Of a stretch of DNA of 36,475 nt, positions 1-6,251 are shown one piece after another. The position numbers and the translations under genes were made by a program. The stretch is taken from NCBI GenBank assembly GCA_002729515.1, contig PBYF01000115.1, positions 1-36,475 of the forward strand, written 5' to 3'. A model generated the notes under the pieces. It was not told the DNA's origin and searched no databases. It saw nothing but the letters and a program-made list of their open reading frames with translations. Each line of letters begins with the position of its first letter. Positions within the stretch are counted from its first letter, which is position 1. The DNA is from Deltaproteobacteria bacterium (GTDB taxonomy: Bacteria; Myxococcota_A; UBA9160; SMWR01).

Positions 1-93
1 CCGGCGCGCACTTTCTCCTCGCGGGCCCGGCGCGCACTTTCTCCTCGCGGGCCCGGCGCGCACTTTCTCCTCGCGGGCCCGGCGCGCACTTTC
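1..93. repeat. 26-bp perfect tandem repeat, 3.6 copies, at the window edge
   Basis: Copies begin at 1, 27, 53 and 79; the fourth breaks off after 15 bases at 93. The unit is GC-rich with a CTTTCTCCTC core. The period is not a multiple of three, yet the minus-strand frame of the phosphatase-like ORF stays open through it. Copies are identical and there are no spacers, so this is not a CRISPR array. It may be a real minisatellite where assembly stopped, or an assembly loop. Confidence 0.9.
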
Positions 94-423
94 GGCGGTG
101 TTTTTTGCAGCGATGCGCCGACCCCGAACAAGATGTCGGTACTGCACGACGGCGGTGCCCGTGCGCTCGGAACTTCCCGCACGCTGAATCAGTACCGGCT
201 GGTTCACGGGGTCCGAAAGCAGCCGAAGGGCGGCGACATAGCCGTTCGGGTTCGCGCGGCCGTCGCCGACCATCTGCAGCCCAGACCAGATGGCGCCGAA
301 CTCTGCCGCGGCCCCCTGATTGGAGCGCCGCTTTTCGGGATAGCGATCGAAGGAGCCGAGATCGACCACCGTCTTGATGTCGTACTCCCGCTGGGAGCAT
401 GCAGACGAGCACCGGGAGGACAC
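1..423 (-). pseudogene. Partial, degenerate protein-tyrosine/dual-specificity phosphatase-like ORF
   Basis: The minus-strand frame is open from beyond the window edge up to at least 423 (a GTG there is a possible start). It reads like the core of a small tyrosine phosphatase: EYDIKTVVDL at residues 13-22, then LRLLSDPVNQPVLI at 66-79 and ERTGTAVVQYR around 86-96, matching the strand-loop-helix around the family's HCx5R loop. The loop here is I-Q-R-A-G-S-S-E-R-T-G: the catalytic His-Cys pair is replaced by Ile-Gln or Gln-Arg depending on alignment, and the usual Arg after VVDL is Gly. Another frame starting with ATG at 430 encodes a signal-peptide-like MGRVLPVLVCMLPAG before the two frames separate, suggesting a frameshift. 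The gene is divergent from the HIT gene. It could be a pseudogene, a pseudophosphatase or damaged sequence at a contig end. Recognition is by eye. Confidence 0.4.
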
Positions 424-457
424 GTCCCATCGCGTTCCCACGTAGCAACGCCCGTGA

Positions 458-463
458 TAGGCT
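458..463 (+). promoter_or_regulatory. Candidate -10 hexamer TAGGCT for the HIT gene
   Basis: TAGGCT lies 26 nt before the ATG at 490, with a GGGAGG Shine-Dalgarno at 479-484. The identical hexamer occurs at almost the same distance before the MBL gene. No convincing -35 is visible. Confidence 0.3.
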
Positions 464-489
464 CGCCACCCGACAGGCGGGAGGAAACC

Positions 490-912
490 ATGGCATCGAT
501 TTTCAGCCAGATCATCGAGGGCAAGCTGCCGGGACGCTTCGTCTGGAAGGACGAGCGCGCCGTGGCTTTCCTGACCATCAGCCCGGTGAAGCCGGGACAC
601 ACGCTCGTGGTGCCCCGCGAAGAAGTGGACCACTGGATCGACATGGAGCCCGACCTGGCGCGGCATGTGATGGGCGTGAGCCACTCGGTCGGACGCGCCA
701 TCCAGCGCGCCTTCTCGCCGGCCCGGATCGGACAGGCGATCGTCGGCATCGAGGTGCCGCACGTGCACGTGCACCTCATCCCTATCGACGCAATCTCGGA
801 TCTCGATTTCTCGAAGGCCGACCCGAACCCGAAGCCCGAGGCGCTCGACGCAGCCGCAGCTTCGATCCGCACTGCCCTGCGCGATCTCGGCTTCGCCGAA
901 GTTTCCGAGTAG
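490..912 (+). CDS. HIT family (histidine triad) nucleotide-binding protein
   Basis: A 140-aa protein of the HIT superfamily; such proteins hydrolyse or transfer nucleoside monophosphates from adenylated or dinucleotide substrates in the cytosol. The diagnostic His-x-His-x-His motif is present as HVHVHLIPI, with H91, H93 and H95; the middle or last His is the nucleophile in the family. Upstream, FLTISPVKPGHTLVVPR (27-43) is the normal HIT strand pair. The ATG at 490 is chosen because GGGAGG ends 5 nt before it and family similarity begins there; the frame is open further upstream, but that extension reads as non-coding. The next gene, a phosphotransferase, follows after 9 nt in the same direction, so they may be co-transcribed. 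The exact substrate (HinT-like or Ap4A hydrolase-like) cannot be told. Confidence 0.93.
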   Translation: MASIFSQIIEGKLPGRFVWKDERAVAFLTISPVKPGHTLVVPREEVDHWIDMEPDLARHVMGVSHSVGRAIQRAFSPARIGQAIVGIEVPHVHVHLIPIDAISDLDFSKADPNPKPEALDAAAASIRTALRDLGFAEVSE

Positions 913-921
913 AGGCGCCTT

Positions 922-1977
922 GTGATCCAGCTCGAAACCGGCATCAAGGAGGTCGAGCCACAGCACCGGATCGACGAGGCGAAGCTCACGGAGTTCCTCG
1001 GCGATCATCTCGAGGACTTCTCGGGCGACCTCGAAGTCCGCCAGTTCCGCGGCGGCCAGTCGAATCCCACCTATCACCTGAGCAACGGGGAGCGGAAGTG
1101 GGTGCTCCGACGCAAGCCGCCGGGAAAGCTCCTCGCCTCCGCACACGCCGTCGACCGCGAATTCCGCGTGATCTCCGCCCTGAACCGGATCGACTTCCCG
1201 GTGCCCCGAACGCGAGTCTTGTGCGAAGACGAGAACGTGATCGGAACGATCTTCTACGTGATGGACCTGGTCGAGGGTCGGATCCTCACCGACCAGACGC
1301 TGCCCGATGCAACGCCCGAGGAACGTCGCGCCACCTACGCGAGCCAGATCGAGACCCTCGCAAAGCTCCACCAGGTCGACTACGAATCGATCGGGCTCGC
1401 CGACTACGGGCGGCCGGGCAACTACTTCGCCCGCCAGGTCCACCGCTGGACCAAGCAGTATCGCGCCTCCGAAACCGAATCGATTCCCGCGATGGAGCGA
1501 TTGATGGAGTGGCTTCCGGAGAACATCCCCGACGACGACTCGACAAGCATCGTTCACGGTGACTACGGCCTGAACAACATGGTCGTGCACCCCACCGAGC
1601 CGCGGGTGGTCGCCGTCCTCGACTGGGAACTCTCGACCATCGGCCACCCGTTCGGGGACCTCACCTATCACCTGTCCCAGCGGCGATCGCCACGCAACGC
1701 TTTCCTGGGCATGACCGACGAGGAGCTCCGGGCGAGCGGGATCCCCAGCGAAGCGGAGTACGTGGATCGCTACTGTGCACTCACCGGGCGCGATGGAATC
1801 CCCAATCTGGACTTCTACCTGGCCTTCCAGCTCTTCCGCGCCGCCGGAATCATGCAGGGAATCGCCGCGCGCGTAAAAACGGGTACTGCAGCCGGCGAGC
1901 GCGCAGCGGAAATCGGGCGGCTCGCGCGGCCCCTCGCCGAGTGCGGGCTGGAGCACGCGGCGAAGCTGGGCGCGTGA
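922..1977 (+). CDS. Phosphotransferase of the APH/ACAD10-11 kinase-like family
   Basis: A 351-aa aminoglycoside-phosphotransferase-fold kinase (PF01636). Visible elements are a glycine-rich nucleotide loop RGGQSNPTY (43-51), the lysine region WVLRRKPPG (60-68), the catalytic loop VHGDYGLNNMV with H212 and D214, and the metal-binding LDWELSTIGHP with D234. The whole-protein pattern resembles the N-terminal kinase domain of human ACAD10/ACAD11 and the stand-alone bacterial versions that accompany acyl-CoA dehydrogenases. Those phosphorylate hydroxyacyl-CoA intermediates during 4-hydroxy-acid breakdown. A role in hydroxy-acid catabolism is therefore more likely than antibiotic resistance, but this is inferred from family. 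The start is GTG at 922; no acyl-CoA dehydrogenase lies next to it. The 3' end may be overlapped antisense by a small minus-strand ORF. Confidence 0.88.
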   Translation: MIQLETGIKEVEPQHRIDEAKLTEFLGDHLEDFSGDLEVRQFRGGQSNPTYHLSNGERKWVLRRKPPGKLLASAHAVDREFRVISALNRIDFPVPRTRVLCEDENVIGTIFYVMDLVEGRILTDQTLPDATPEERRATYASQIETLAKLHQVDYESIGLADYGRPGNYFARQVHRWTKQYRASETESIPAMERLMEWLPENIPDDDSTSIVHGDYGLNNMVVHPTEPRVVAVLDWELSTIGHPFGDLTYHLSQRRSPRNAFLGMTDEELRASGIPSEAEYVDRYCALTGRDGIPNLDFYLAFQLFRAAGIMQGIAARVKTGTAAGERAAEIGRLARPLAECGLEHAAKLGA

Positions 1978-2122
1978 ACCGGGACGCGGGGGCGGCGTCG
2001 ACCCAGACGACCGGGTCGGACCCTCGGTTCCGGAAGGTGCCGGCCATCGTCACCTTCGGGAATTCGTCCGGCTCCAGCAGCGTCGCCAGCTCTTCTGGGT
2101 GCGGTCCGAACTGCACCGCCAA
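1850..2122 (-). CDS. Hypothetical small protein downstream of moaA
   Basis: A 90-aa reading frame starting with ATG 12 nt after the moaA stop; an AGGG overlapping the moaA TAG stop is a plausible ribosome site. The first ~50 codons have high G/C at third positions and a balanced composition (QFGPHPEELATLLEPDEF, then VVWVDAAP). The last ~35 codons turn Arg/Ala-rich and run antisense through the 3' end of the phosphotransferase gene, so the true end may lie earlier, or a frameshift may hide the real C-terminus. I do not recognise the family. It is not MoaD, MoaC or MoaE. Confidence 0.4.
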   Translation of the reverse strand: MAVQFGPHPEELATLLEPDEFPKVTMAGTFRNRGSDPVVWVDAAPASRFTRPASPRAPARTRRGAARAARFPLRARRLQYPFLRARRFPA

Positions 2123-2134
2123 TGGCGCAGCGCC

Positions 2135-3172
2135 CTAGCCGCCGACCTGGTACATCTCGATGCGGCCGCGGTGGGGTGTGCAGCCGTCGCGTCCCGTCTG
2201 GGCAACACGCTCCTCCGAGTACCGGTCGGTGCGCCGGCGCCAGGCCCCGCTGATGAGTTCGCGCAGCGCCTCGTCGCTGGCGCCCTCGCGAAGCGGACCC
2301 CGCAGGTCGACACCGCCCGCGGCAAAGAGACACGTCACGAGCCGGCCCTCGATGGTGAGCCGCGCCCGATGGCACTCTCTGCAGAAGGGCGAAGTGACCG
2401 AGGCGACGATCCCAATTTCTCCCGAGCCGTCGGCATAGCGCCAGCGCTGCGCCACCTCGCCGGAGTAGTTCGGATCGGCGGGCTCCAGCGGGAATTCGGT
2501 GCCAACGCGGTCGAGAATCTCCCGGGCGGGAACCACCTTCGCCCGGTTCCAGTCGTTGAGCGTTCCGACGTCCATGAACTCGATGAAGCGAAGGATGTGG
2601 CCGGTGCCCTTGAAACGGCGTGCGAGCGGAACGATCGATTCTTCGTTCACGCCCCGCTCGACCACACTGTTGATCTTGATGGGGCGAAGACCCACGGCAT
2701 CGGCCGCCTCGATTCCCTCGAATACGCGGCCGGTACCGAAACCGCGCCCGTTCATCGCCCCGAAGACGGCGTCGTCATGACTGTCGAGGCTCACGGTCAC
2801 GCGCTGGAGTCCCACGTCGGCAAGCTTCTGGGCGTACTTCGAGAGCAGCCAGCCGTTGGTCGTGAGCGTGAGGTCGCGAATGCCCTCGACTGCCGCCAGA
2901 CGCTCCACGAGGCGTGGCAGCTGGTGGCGCAGCAGGGGCTCGCCGCCGGTGATGCGGAGCTTCTCGACGCCCGCCCCCGCGAAGAGCCGCACGAGCCGTT
3001 CGATCTCCTCGAACGTCAGCAGCTCCGGGCGGGGCAGGAACGCGTACTTCTCGCCATAGATCTCGGCCGGCATGCAGTACGGGCAGCGAAAATTGCAGCG
3101 GTCCGTAACCGAGATGCGCAGATCCCGAAGCGCGCGGCCGAGGCGATCATGGGGGGCGTCGAAAGATGTCAC
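2135..3172 (-). CDS. moaA: GTP 3',8-cyclase MoaA
   Basis: A radical-SAM enzyme (345 aa, usual for MoaA) that converts GTP to 3',8-cyclo-GTP, the first step of molybdenum cofactor synthesis. The N-terminal cluster motif Cx3Cx2C is C26, C30, C33 (TDRCNFRCPYC), followed by ITGGEPLL for S-adenosylmethionine. The second, substrate-binding cluster is C264, C267 and C281 (Cx2Cx13C). The protein ends in the Gly-Gly tail required for MoaA activity. The start is GTG at 3172 with GGGAAG just upstream. It is divergent from the glutaredoxin gene. No other moa/moe genes are in the window, so the rest of the pathway must lie elsewhere; MoaA partners with MoaC. The only companion is the small ORF downstream. 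Confidence 0.96.
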   Translation of the reverse strand: MTSFDAPHDRLGRALRDLRISVTDRCNFRCPYCMPAEIYGEKYAFLPRPELLTFEEIERLVRLFAGAGVEKLRITGGEPLLRHQLPRLVERLAAVEGIRDLTLTTNGWLLSKYAQKLADVGLQRVTVSLDSHDDAVFGAMNGRGFGTGRVFEGIEAADAVGLRPIKINSVVERGVNEESIVPLARRFKGTGHILRFIEFMDVGTLNDWNRAKVVPAREILDRVGTEFPLEPADPNYSGEVAQRWRYADGSGEIGIVASVTSPFCRECHRARLTIEGRLVTCLFAAGGVDLRGPLREGASDEALRELISGAWRRRTDRYSEERVAQTGRDGCTPHRGRIEMYQVGG

Positions 3173-3202
3173 CTGTCTTCCCAGAGGCGCGGGAGGGGGA
3201 GA

Positions 3203-3208
3203 ATTCTA
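3203..3208 (-). promoter_or_regulatory. Candidate -10 hexamer TAGAAT for moaA
   Basis: On the minus strand TAGAAT (5 of 6 to consensus) sits 30 nt before the GTG of moaA. No clear -35 element is visible at 16-18 nt. Confidence 0.3.
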
Positions 3209-3219
3209 CCCCAGGTTTC

Positions 3220-3247
3220 TTGACCCGGAGAGCTTCTGTCCTACCTT
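3220..3247 (+). promoter_or_regulatory. Candidate promoter TTGACC-N16-TACCTT for the glutaredoxin gene
   Basis: TTGACC (3220-3225) and TACCTT (3242-3247) are spaced by 16 bp. The -10 ends 9 nt before the ATG at 3257 and no Shine-Dalgarno is visible, so the message would be leaderless or nearly so. Confidence 0.35.
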
Positions 3248-3256
3248 TCATAGCCC

Positions 3257-3580
3257 ATGGGGCTAGACGACTCGACCCGCCAGAAGATCCAGACTCTCGT
3301 CGACTCGGACAACATCGTCCTCTTCATGAAGGGCGTGCGGGAGTTCCCGCAGTGCGGCTTCTCGGCGCAGGTGGTTCAGATCCTCGACAGCGTCGTCCCC
3401 GAGTACACGACGCACGACGTGCTCTCGGATCCCGAGGTGCGCGAGGGCATCAAGGAGTTCTCGAACTGGCCCACCATTCCGCAGCTCTACGTGCAGGGCA
3501 AGTTCCTGGGCGGCTGCGACATCGTCACCGAGATGTTCCGCGCCGGCGAGCTGCAGACCGCACTCCAGCCGGCAGACTGA
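3257..3580 (+). CDS. grxD: Monothiol CGFS glutaredoxin (Grx4/GrxD type)
   Basis: A 107-aa monothiol glutaredoxin. The signature CGFS is C33-S36; the glutathione-binding TIP loop occurs in [11 protein letters not shown] and GGCD follows near residue 82. Proteins of this class bind a glutathione-ligated [2Fe-2S] cluster as dimers or with BolA partners and pass it to iron-sulfur apoproteins. In this window that could include the radical-SAM enzymes MoaA and LipA, though this link is inference only. Length and motifs are fully typical and the ORF starts exactly where family similarity begins. It is monocistronic, with convergent neighbour genes. Confidence 0.95.
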   Translation: MGLDDSTRQKIQTLVDSDNIVLFMKGVREFPQCGFSAQVVQILDSVVPEYTTHDVLSDPEVREGIKEFSNWPTIPQLYVQGKFLGGCDIVTEMFRAGELQTALQPAD

Positions 3581-3599
3581 TCGATCCCCACGTCCACGG

Positions 3600-4547
3600 C
3601 TAGCGGGCGTGCAGCTCCGCCATCAGGCCGAATAGATCGACGAGTCCTCCGGGCTCGGCCGACGGGTCGAACTCGCGGTAGAGCGTATCGACGTTGACGG
3701 CGATGCGTTCGGCGGCCCCCCAGGACGCGTAGTCTCCGAGCGCGATTTCGCGTGCCGCATCGGCCGCCGACAGGCCGGCATCGAAGCACACCCGCGCCTC
3801 GTCGCGAACGTACGTCAGGTACTCCCGCACGGCAGCGGCACCCTCGGGTCCCACGATGGGACCGTGCCCCGGCACCACCACGTCGACATCCATGGCCTCG
3901 ATGCGCTCACAGGCACGGATCCAGTTGTCGACGGGACCAGCCCACATGATGGGAGTGCCGTCGATGAAGAGGATATCGCCGGTGAATACGGTTCGGTCGG
4001 AAACGGAGTGCACCAGTACATCGCCCCGCGTGTGGGCGGGCCCCACTTCGAAGACCCGCACCTCCTTGTCACCGACACGTAGAGTGACCTCGCCTTCGAA
4101 GGTCCGGTCGGGTTTCACCGACTCGATGCCCGAGAACTCGAACTTTCCGAAAACATGCCGGAAGAACTGGCCCGCGGGGCCGAGTTGCTCGGCGTTCTCC
4201 AGCCGCTGCGCGATGAGCGCCGGCGGCACCTCGTCCATCTCCTCGGCCGACGCCCGGGACGCGATGATCGTGGCGTCCGCGACGAGGGCGTTCCCGTAGC
4301 AGTGGTCGCCATTGGCGTGGGTGTTGACGACCGTGTCGATGACGCGCGCCGCAGGCGCCGCGTCGCGCATGGCGTCGAGCATCGCCTTGGTGAGTCGCAG
4401 GTCGAAGAGGGTATCGACCAGGAGCGACGCGCCGCCGTCGGTCACGAGCCCCGCATTGCTCCAGCCCCAGGACCCGTCCGGTTGCAGCCACGCCCAGCAG
4501 CCGTTCCCGATCTCCTGCAGGCCCCTCTCGTACGTGAAACGCGGCAT
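3600..4547 (-). CDS. MBL-fold metallo-hydrolase
   Basis: A 315-aa metallo-beta-lactamase-fold enzyme. The start is ATG at 4547, preceded by GAGGGG; a longer frame to 5135 is antisense to the glycosyltransferase and is rejected. The metal motif is T-H77-A-N79-G-D81-H82, with Asn in place of the second His of the usual HxHxDH. The remaining ligand regions are present: PAHTRGD with its His, FTGDILF with its Asp, and PGHGPIVG. The HxNxDH variant recurs in an MBL branch whose substrates are mostly unknown, so no specific reaction is assigned; one metal site may be altered. It is divergent from the glycosyltransferase over a 54-bp gap and convergent with grxD. Confidence 0.88.
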   Translation of the reverse strand: MPRFTYERGLQEIGNGCWAWLQPDGSWGWSNAGLVTDGGASLLVDTLFDLRLTKAMLDAMRDAAPAARVIDTVVNTHANGDHCYGNALVADATIIASRASAEEMDEVPPALIAQRLENAEQLGPAGQFFRHVFGKFEFSGIESVKPDRTFEGEVTLRVGDKEVRVFEVGPAHTRGDVLVHSVSDRTVFTGDILFIDGTPIMWAGPVDNWIRACERIEAMDVDVVVPGHGPIVGPEGAAAVREYLTYVRDEARVCFDAGLSAADAAREIALGDYASWGAAERIAVNVDTLYREFDPSAEPGGLVDLFGLMAELHAR

Positions 4548-4572
4548 GGGCTTTCCCCTCGTGCGGCCGCAC

Positions 4573-4578
4573 AGCCTA
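4573..4578 (-). promoter_or_regulatory. Candidate -10 hexamer TAGGCT for the MBL gene
   Basis: The minus-strand TAGGCT lies 25 nt before the MBL ATG, with GAGGGG between as ribosome site. Sequence and spacing are almost the same as for the HIT gene. Confidence 0.3.
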
Positions 4579-4586
4579 CCACGGGG

Positions 4587-4592
4587 TACCGT
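4587..4592 (+). promoter_or_regulatory. Candidate -10 hexamer TACCGT for the glycosyltransferase gene
   Basis: TACCGT ends 9 nt before the ATG at 4602 and there is no Shine-Dalgarno. This matches the short-spaced, leaderless-type group described in the findings. Confidence 0.25.
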
Positions 4593-4601
4593 TCGGCGGC
4601 G

Positions 4602-6251
4602 ATGAACGCGCCGCCCGCCGGGACCTGGAACAAGCAACTCATCGCCGCCGTGGGACTCGGCGTCGCGGCCCTCTACCTGTTGGGCCTGGGTGCGACCGAT
4701 CTCTGGGCGCCCGACGAGCCACGCTACGCCCACGTGACCGATGAGATCGTCACCGGCGGTCACGGCACCGCGGGGCTGATCGTAATGCACGTCGACGGCG
4801 AGCCCTACTCGGAAAAACCGCCGCTCTACTTCTGGCTCGCGGCCGTCGCGAGCGCACCGGCGGGCCGCGTCACTGAAATGAGCGCGCGCCTGCCCTCCGC
4901 CCTGGCCGGGTTGGCAGCCATCGCCCTCACTGCCGTTCTCGGACGCCGACTCCTGGGTCCGGGTGCCGCACTGTGGGGTGCGGTTGTGCTGGCCACCGTA
5001 TTCGACTTCGCGTTTCTGGCGAGACGCGCGCGCCTCGACGTGCTTCTCACGCTCACCGCGGTGACCGCTTTCTACGCCCTGCTGCGCATCGATCGCCGCG
5101 AGGGTTCGCGGCGCGGCAACGCGGCGCTCCTGCACGGTGCCATGGGGCTCGGGGTGCTGACGAAGGGGCCCGTCGCATTGCTCCCGCTCCTCGCGGCAGC
5201 CGTATACCTGACCTGGGAACGCCGGCTGCGCGACTGGCGCCGCCTGGCGCCGCCGTGGGCCTGGCTGCTCTCTGTGGGGCCGGCGCTGCTCTGGCTCGTG
5301 AGCGCTGCAGCGCTGGCGCCGGGCACCAGCTTCGACGAAACGCTCTGGCGCAATACGATCGGGCGTTTTTTCCAGGGCGTCTCGAAGGCCGAGCCCTGGT
5401 ACTTCTTCTTCTACCAGCTCCCAGTGAACTTCCTGCCCTGGACCCTGCTCTGGCCACTCGCCCTCGTGGAAACGCGGCGCGCACTCCGCGCGGCGGCCGA
5501 TGACCCGATGGAGGCCCGCGGCTGGCGGCTCCTCGTCAGCTGGGCCGCCACCTGGTTCATCTTCTTCACGCTCTCGACCGGAAAGCGCGGCCTCTACCTG
5601 CTGCCCTCGTTCCCAGCCCTGGCCCTCCTGTGCGGCGCGGCCCTGGAACGCTGGCTCACGCGACGCTCGGCGCTGCCACAGAGCGCCGAGCGCGCCTTCG
5701 CGGGCCTGCTCGCCCTGCTCGCCGCGGGCGGCACCGCAATCCTCGCTCTCGCCGGGAGACCTCTACCACCCGAGCCTTCCGTCGCATTGCCCGGCGCCTT
5801 CGGTGCGCTACTGGTCGCCGTCGCGTTCGCGAGTTGGGCCCTCGCGCGCCGTCTCCGGGCGCCAACGGCACGCGTGGCGCTCGCGATCGGACTCGTCGGA
5901 GCAGTCGAACTCGCGGTCTTCACCCTGCTTCACCCGGCATTCGATCCGTCGAAGTCCGCACGCCCGATCGCCGACTCCGCCGGCGCACTCCTCGGCGATC
6001 GGGAACACATCGGGCTCTACCGCCACCAGGCCATGATCGGGGGCCTGGCCTTCTATTCCGGAAGGCAGATCGAAAAGTTGCGGACGACCGCGGACGTGGA
6101 GCGCTTCGTCTCCGAAGGCGGCCGGGTCATCGCCGCCAAGGCGAATATGCGCCGTGAGATCGAGGAAGGCGGCGACTTCGAAATCGTCTCCGAACACCGC
6201 GCCGGCAAGCGCCGCTACTTGGTACTGCGCGCCCTCGACCGCGGAATATAG
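4602..6251 (+). CDS. ArnT/PMT-family (GT-C) glycosyltransferase, integral membrane
   Basis: A 549-aa polytopic protein of the dolichyl-phosphomannose/ArnT type (PMT_2-like). These enzymes use a polyprenyl-phosphate sugar donor at the periplasmic face of the inner membrane. The first helix (about 13-30) is followed by the acidic loop LWAPDEPRYAH with D38-E39, the usual catalytic/metal motif, and then SEKPPLYFWL (70-79), the second conserved loop motif. About 11-12 further hydrophobic segments follow, and the last ~80 residues form a soluble tail. The ATG at 4602 is chosen because the first transmembrane helix begins just after it. The acceptor (lipid A, protein or glycan) is not deducible. The 3' end overlaps the convergent lpd gene by 37 bp. 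Confidence 0.87.
   Translation: MNAPPAGTWNKQLIAAVGLGVAALYLLGLGATDLWAPDEPRYAHVTDEIVTGGHGTAGLIVMHVDGEPYSEKPPLYFWLAAVASAPAGRVTEMSARLPSALAGLAAIALTAVLGRRLLGPGAALWGAVVLATVFDFAFLARRARLDVLLTLTAVTAFYALLRIDRREGSRRGNAALLHGAMGLGVLTKGPVALLPLLAAAVYLTWERRLRDWRRLAPPWAWLLSVGPALLWLVSAAALAPGTSFDETLWRNTIGRFFQGVSKAEPWYFFFYQLPVNFLPWTLLWPLALVETRRALRAAADDPMEARGWRLLVSWAATWFIFFTLSTGKRGLYLLPSFPALALLCGAALERWLTRRSALPQSAERAFAGLLALLAAGGTAILALAGRPLPPEPSVALPGAFGALLVAVAFASWALARRLRAPTARVALAIGLVGAVELAVFTLLHPAFDPSKSARPIADSAGALLGDREHIGLYRHQAMIGGLAFYSGRQIEKLRTTADVERFVSEGGRVIAAKANMRREIEEGGDFEIVSEHRAGKRRYLVLRALDRGI

Noticed and set aside
1-93. CRISPR array at the window edge
   Set aside because: The repeats are directly abutting with no variable spacers, and no cas gene is nearby. 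The same applies to 36384-36475.
922-1977. Aminoglycoside resistance phosphotransferase
   Set aside because: The fold is APH-like, but the loop sequences match the ACAD10/11-type branch, not known resistance enzymes.
4155-4601. N-terminal extension of the glycosyltransferase frame
   Set aside because: It is antisense to the MBL gene, and the first membrane helix starts just after the ATG at 4602.
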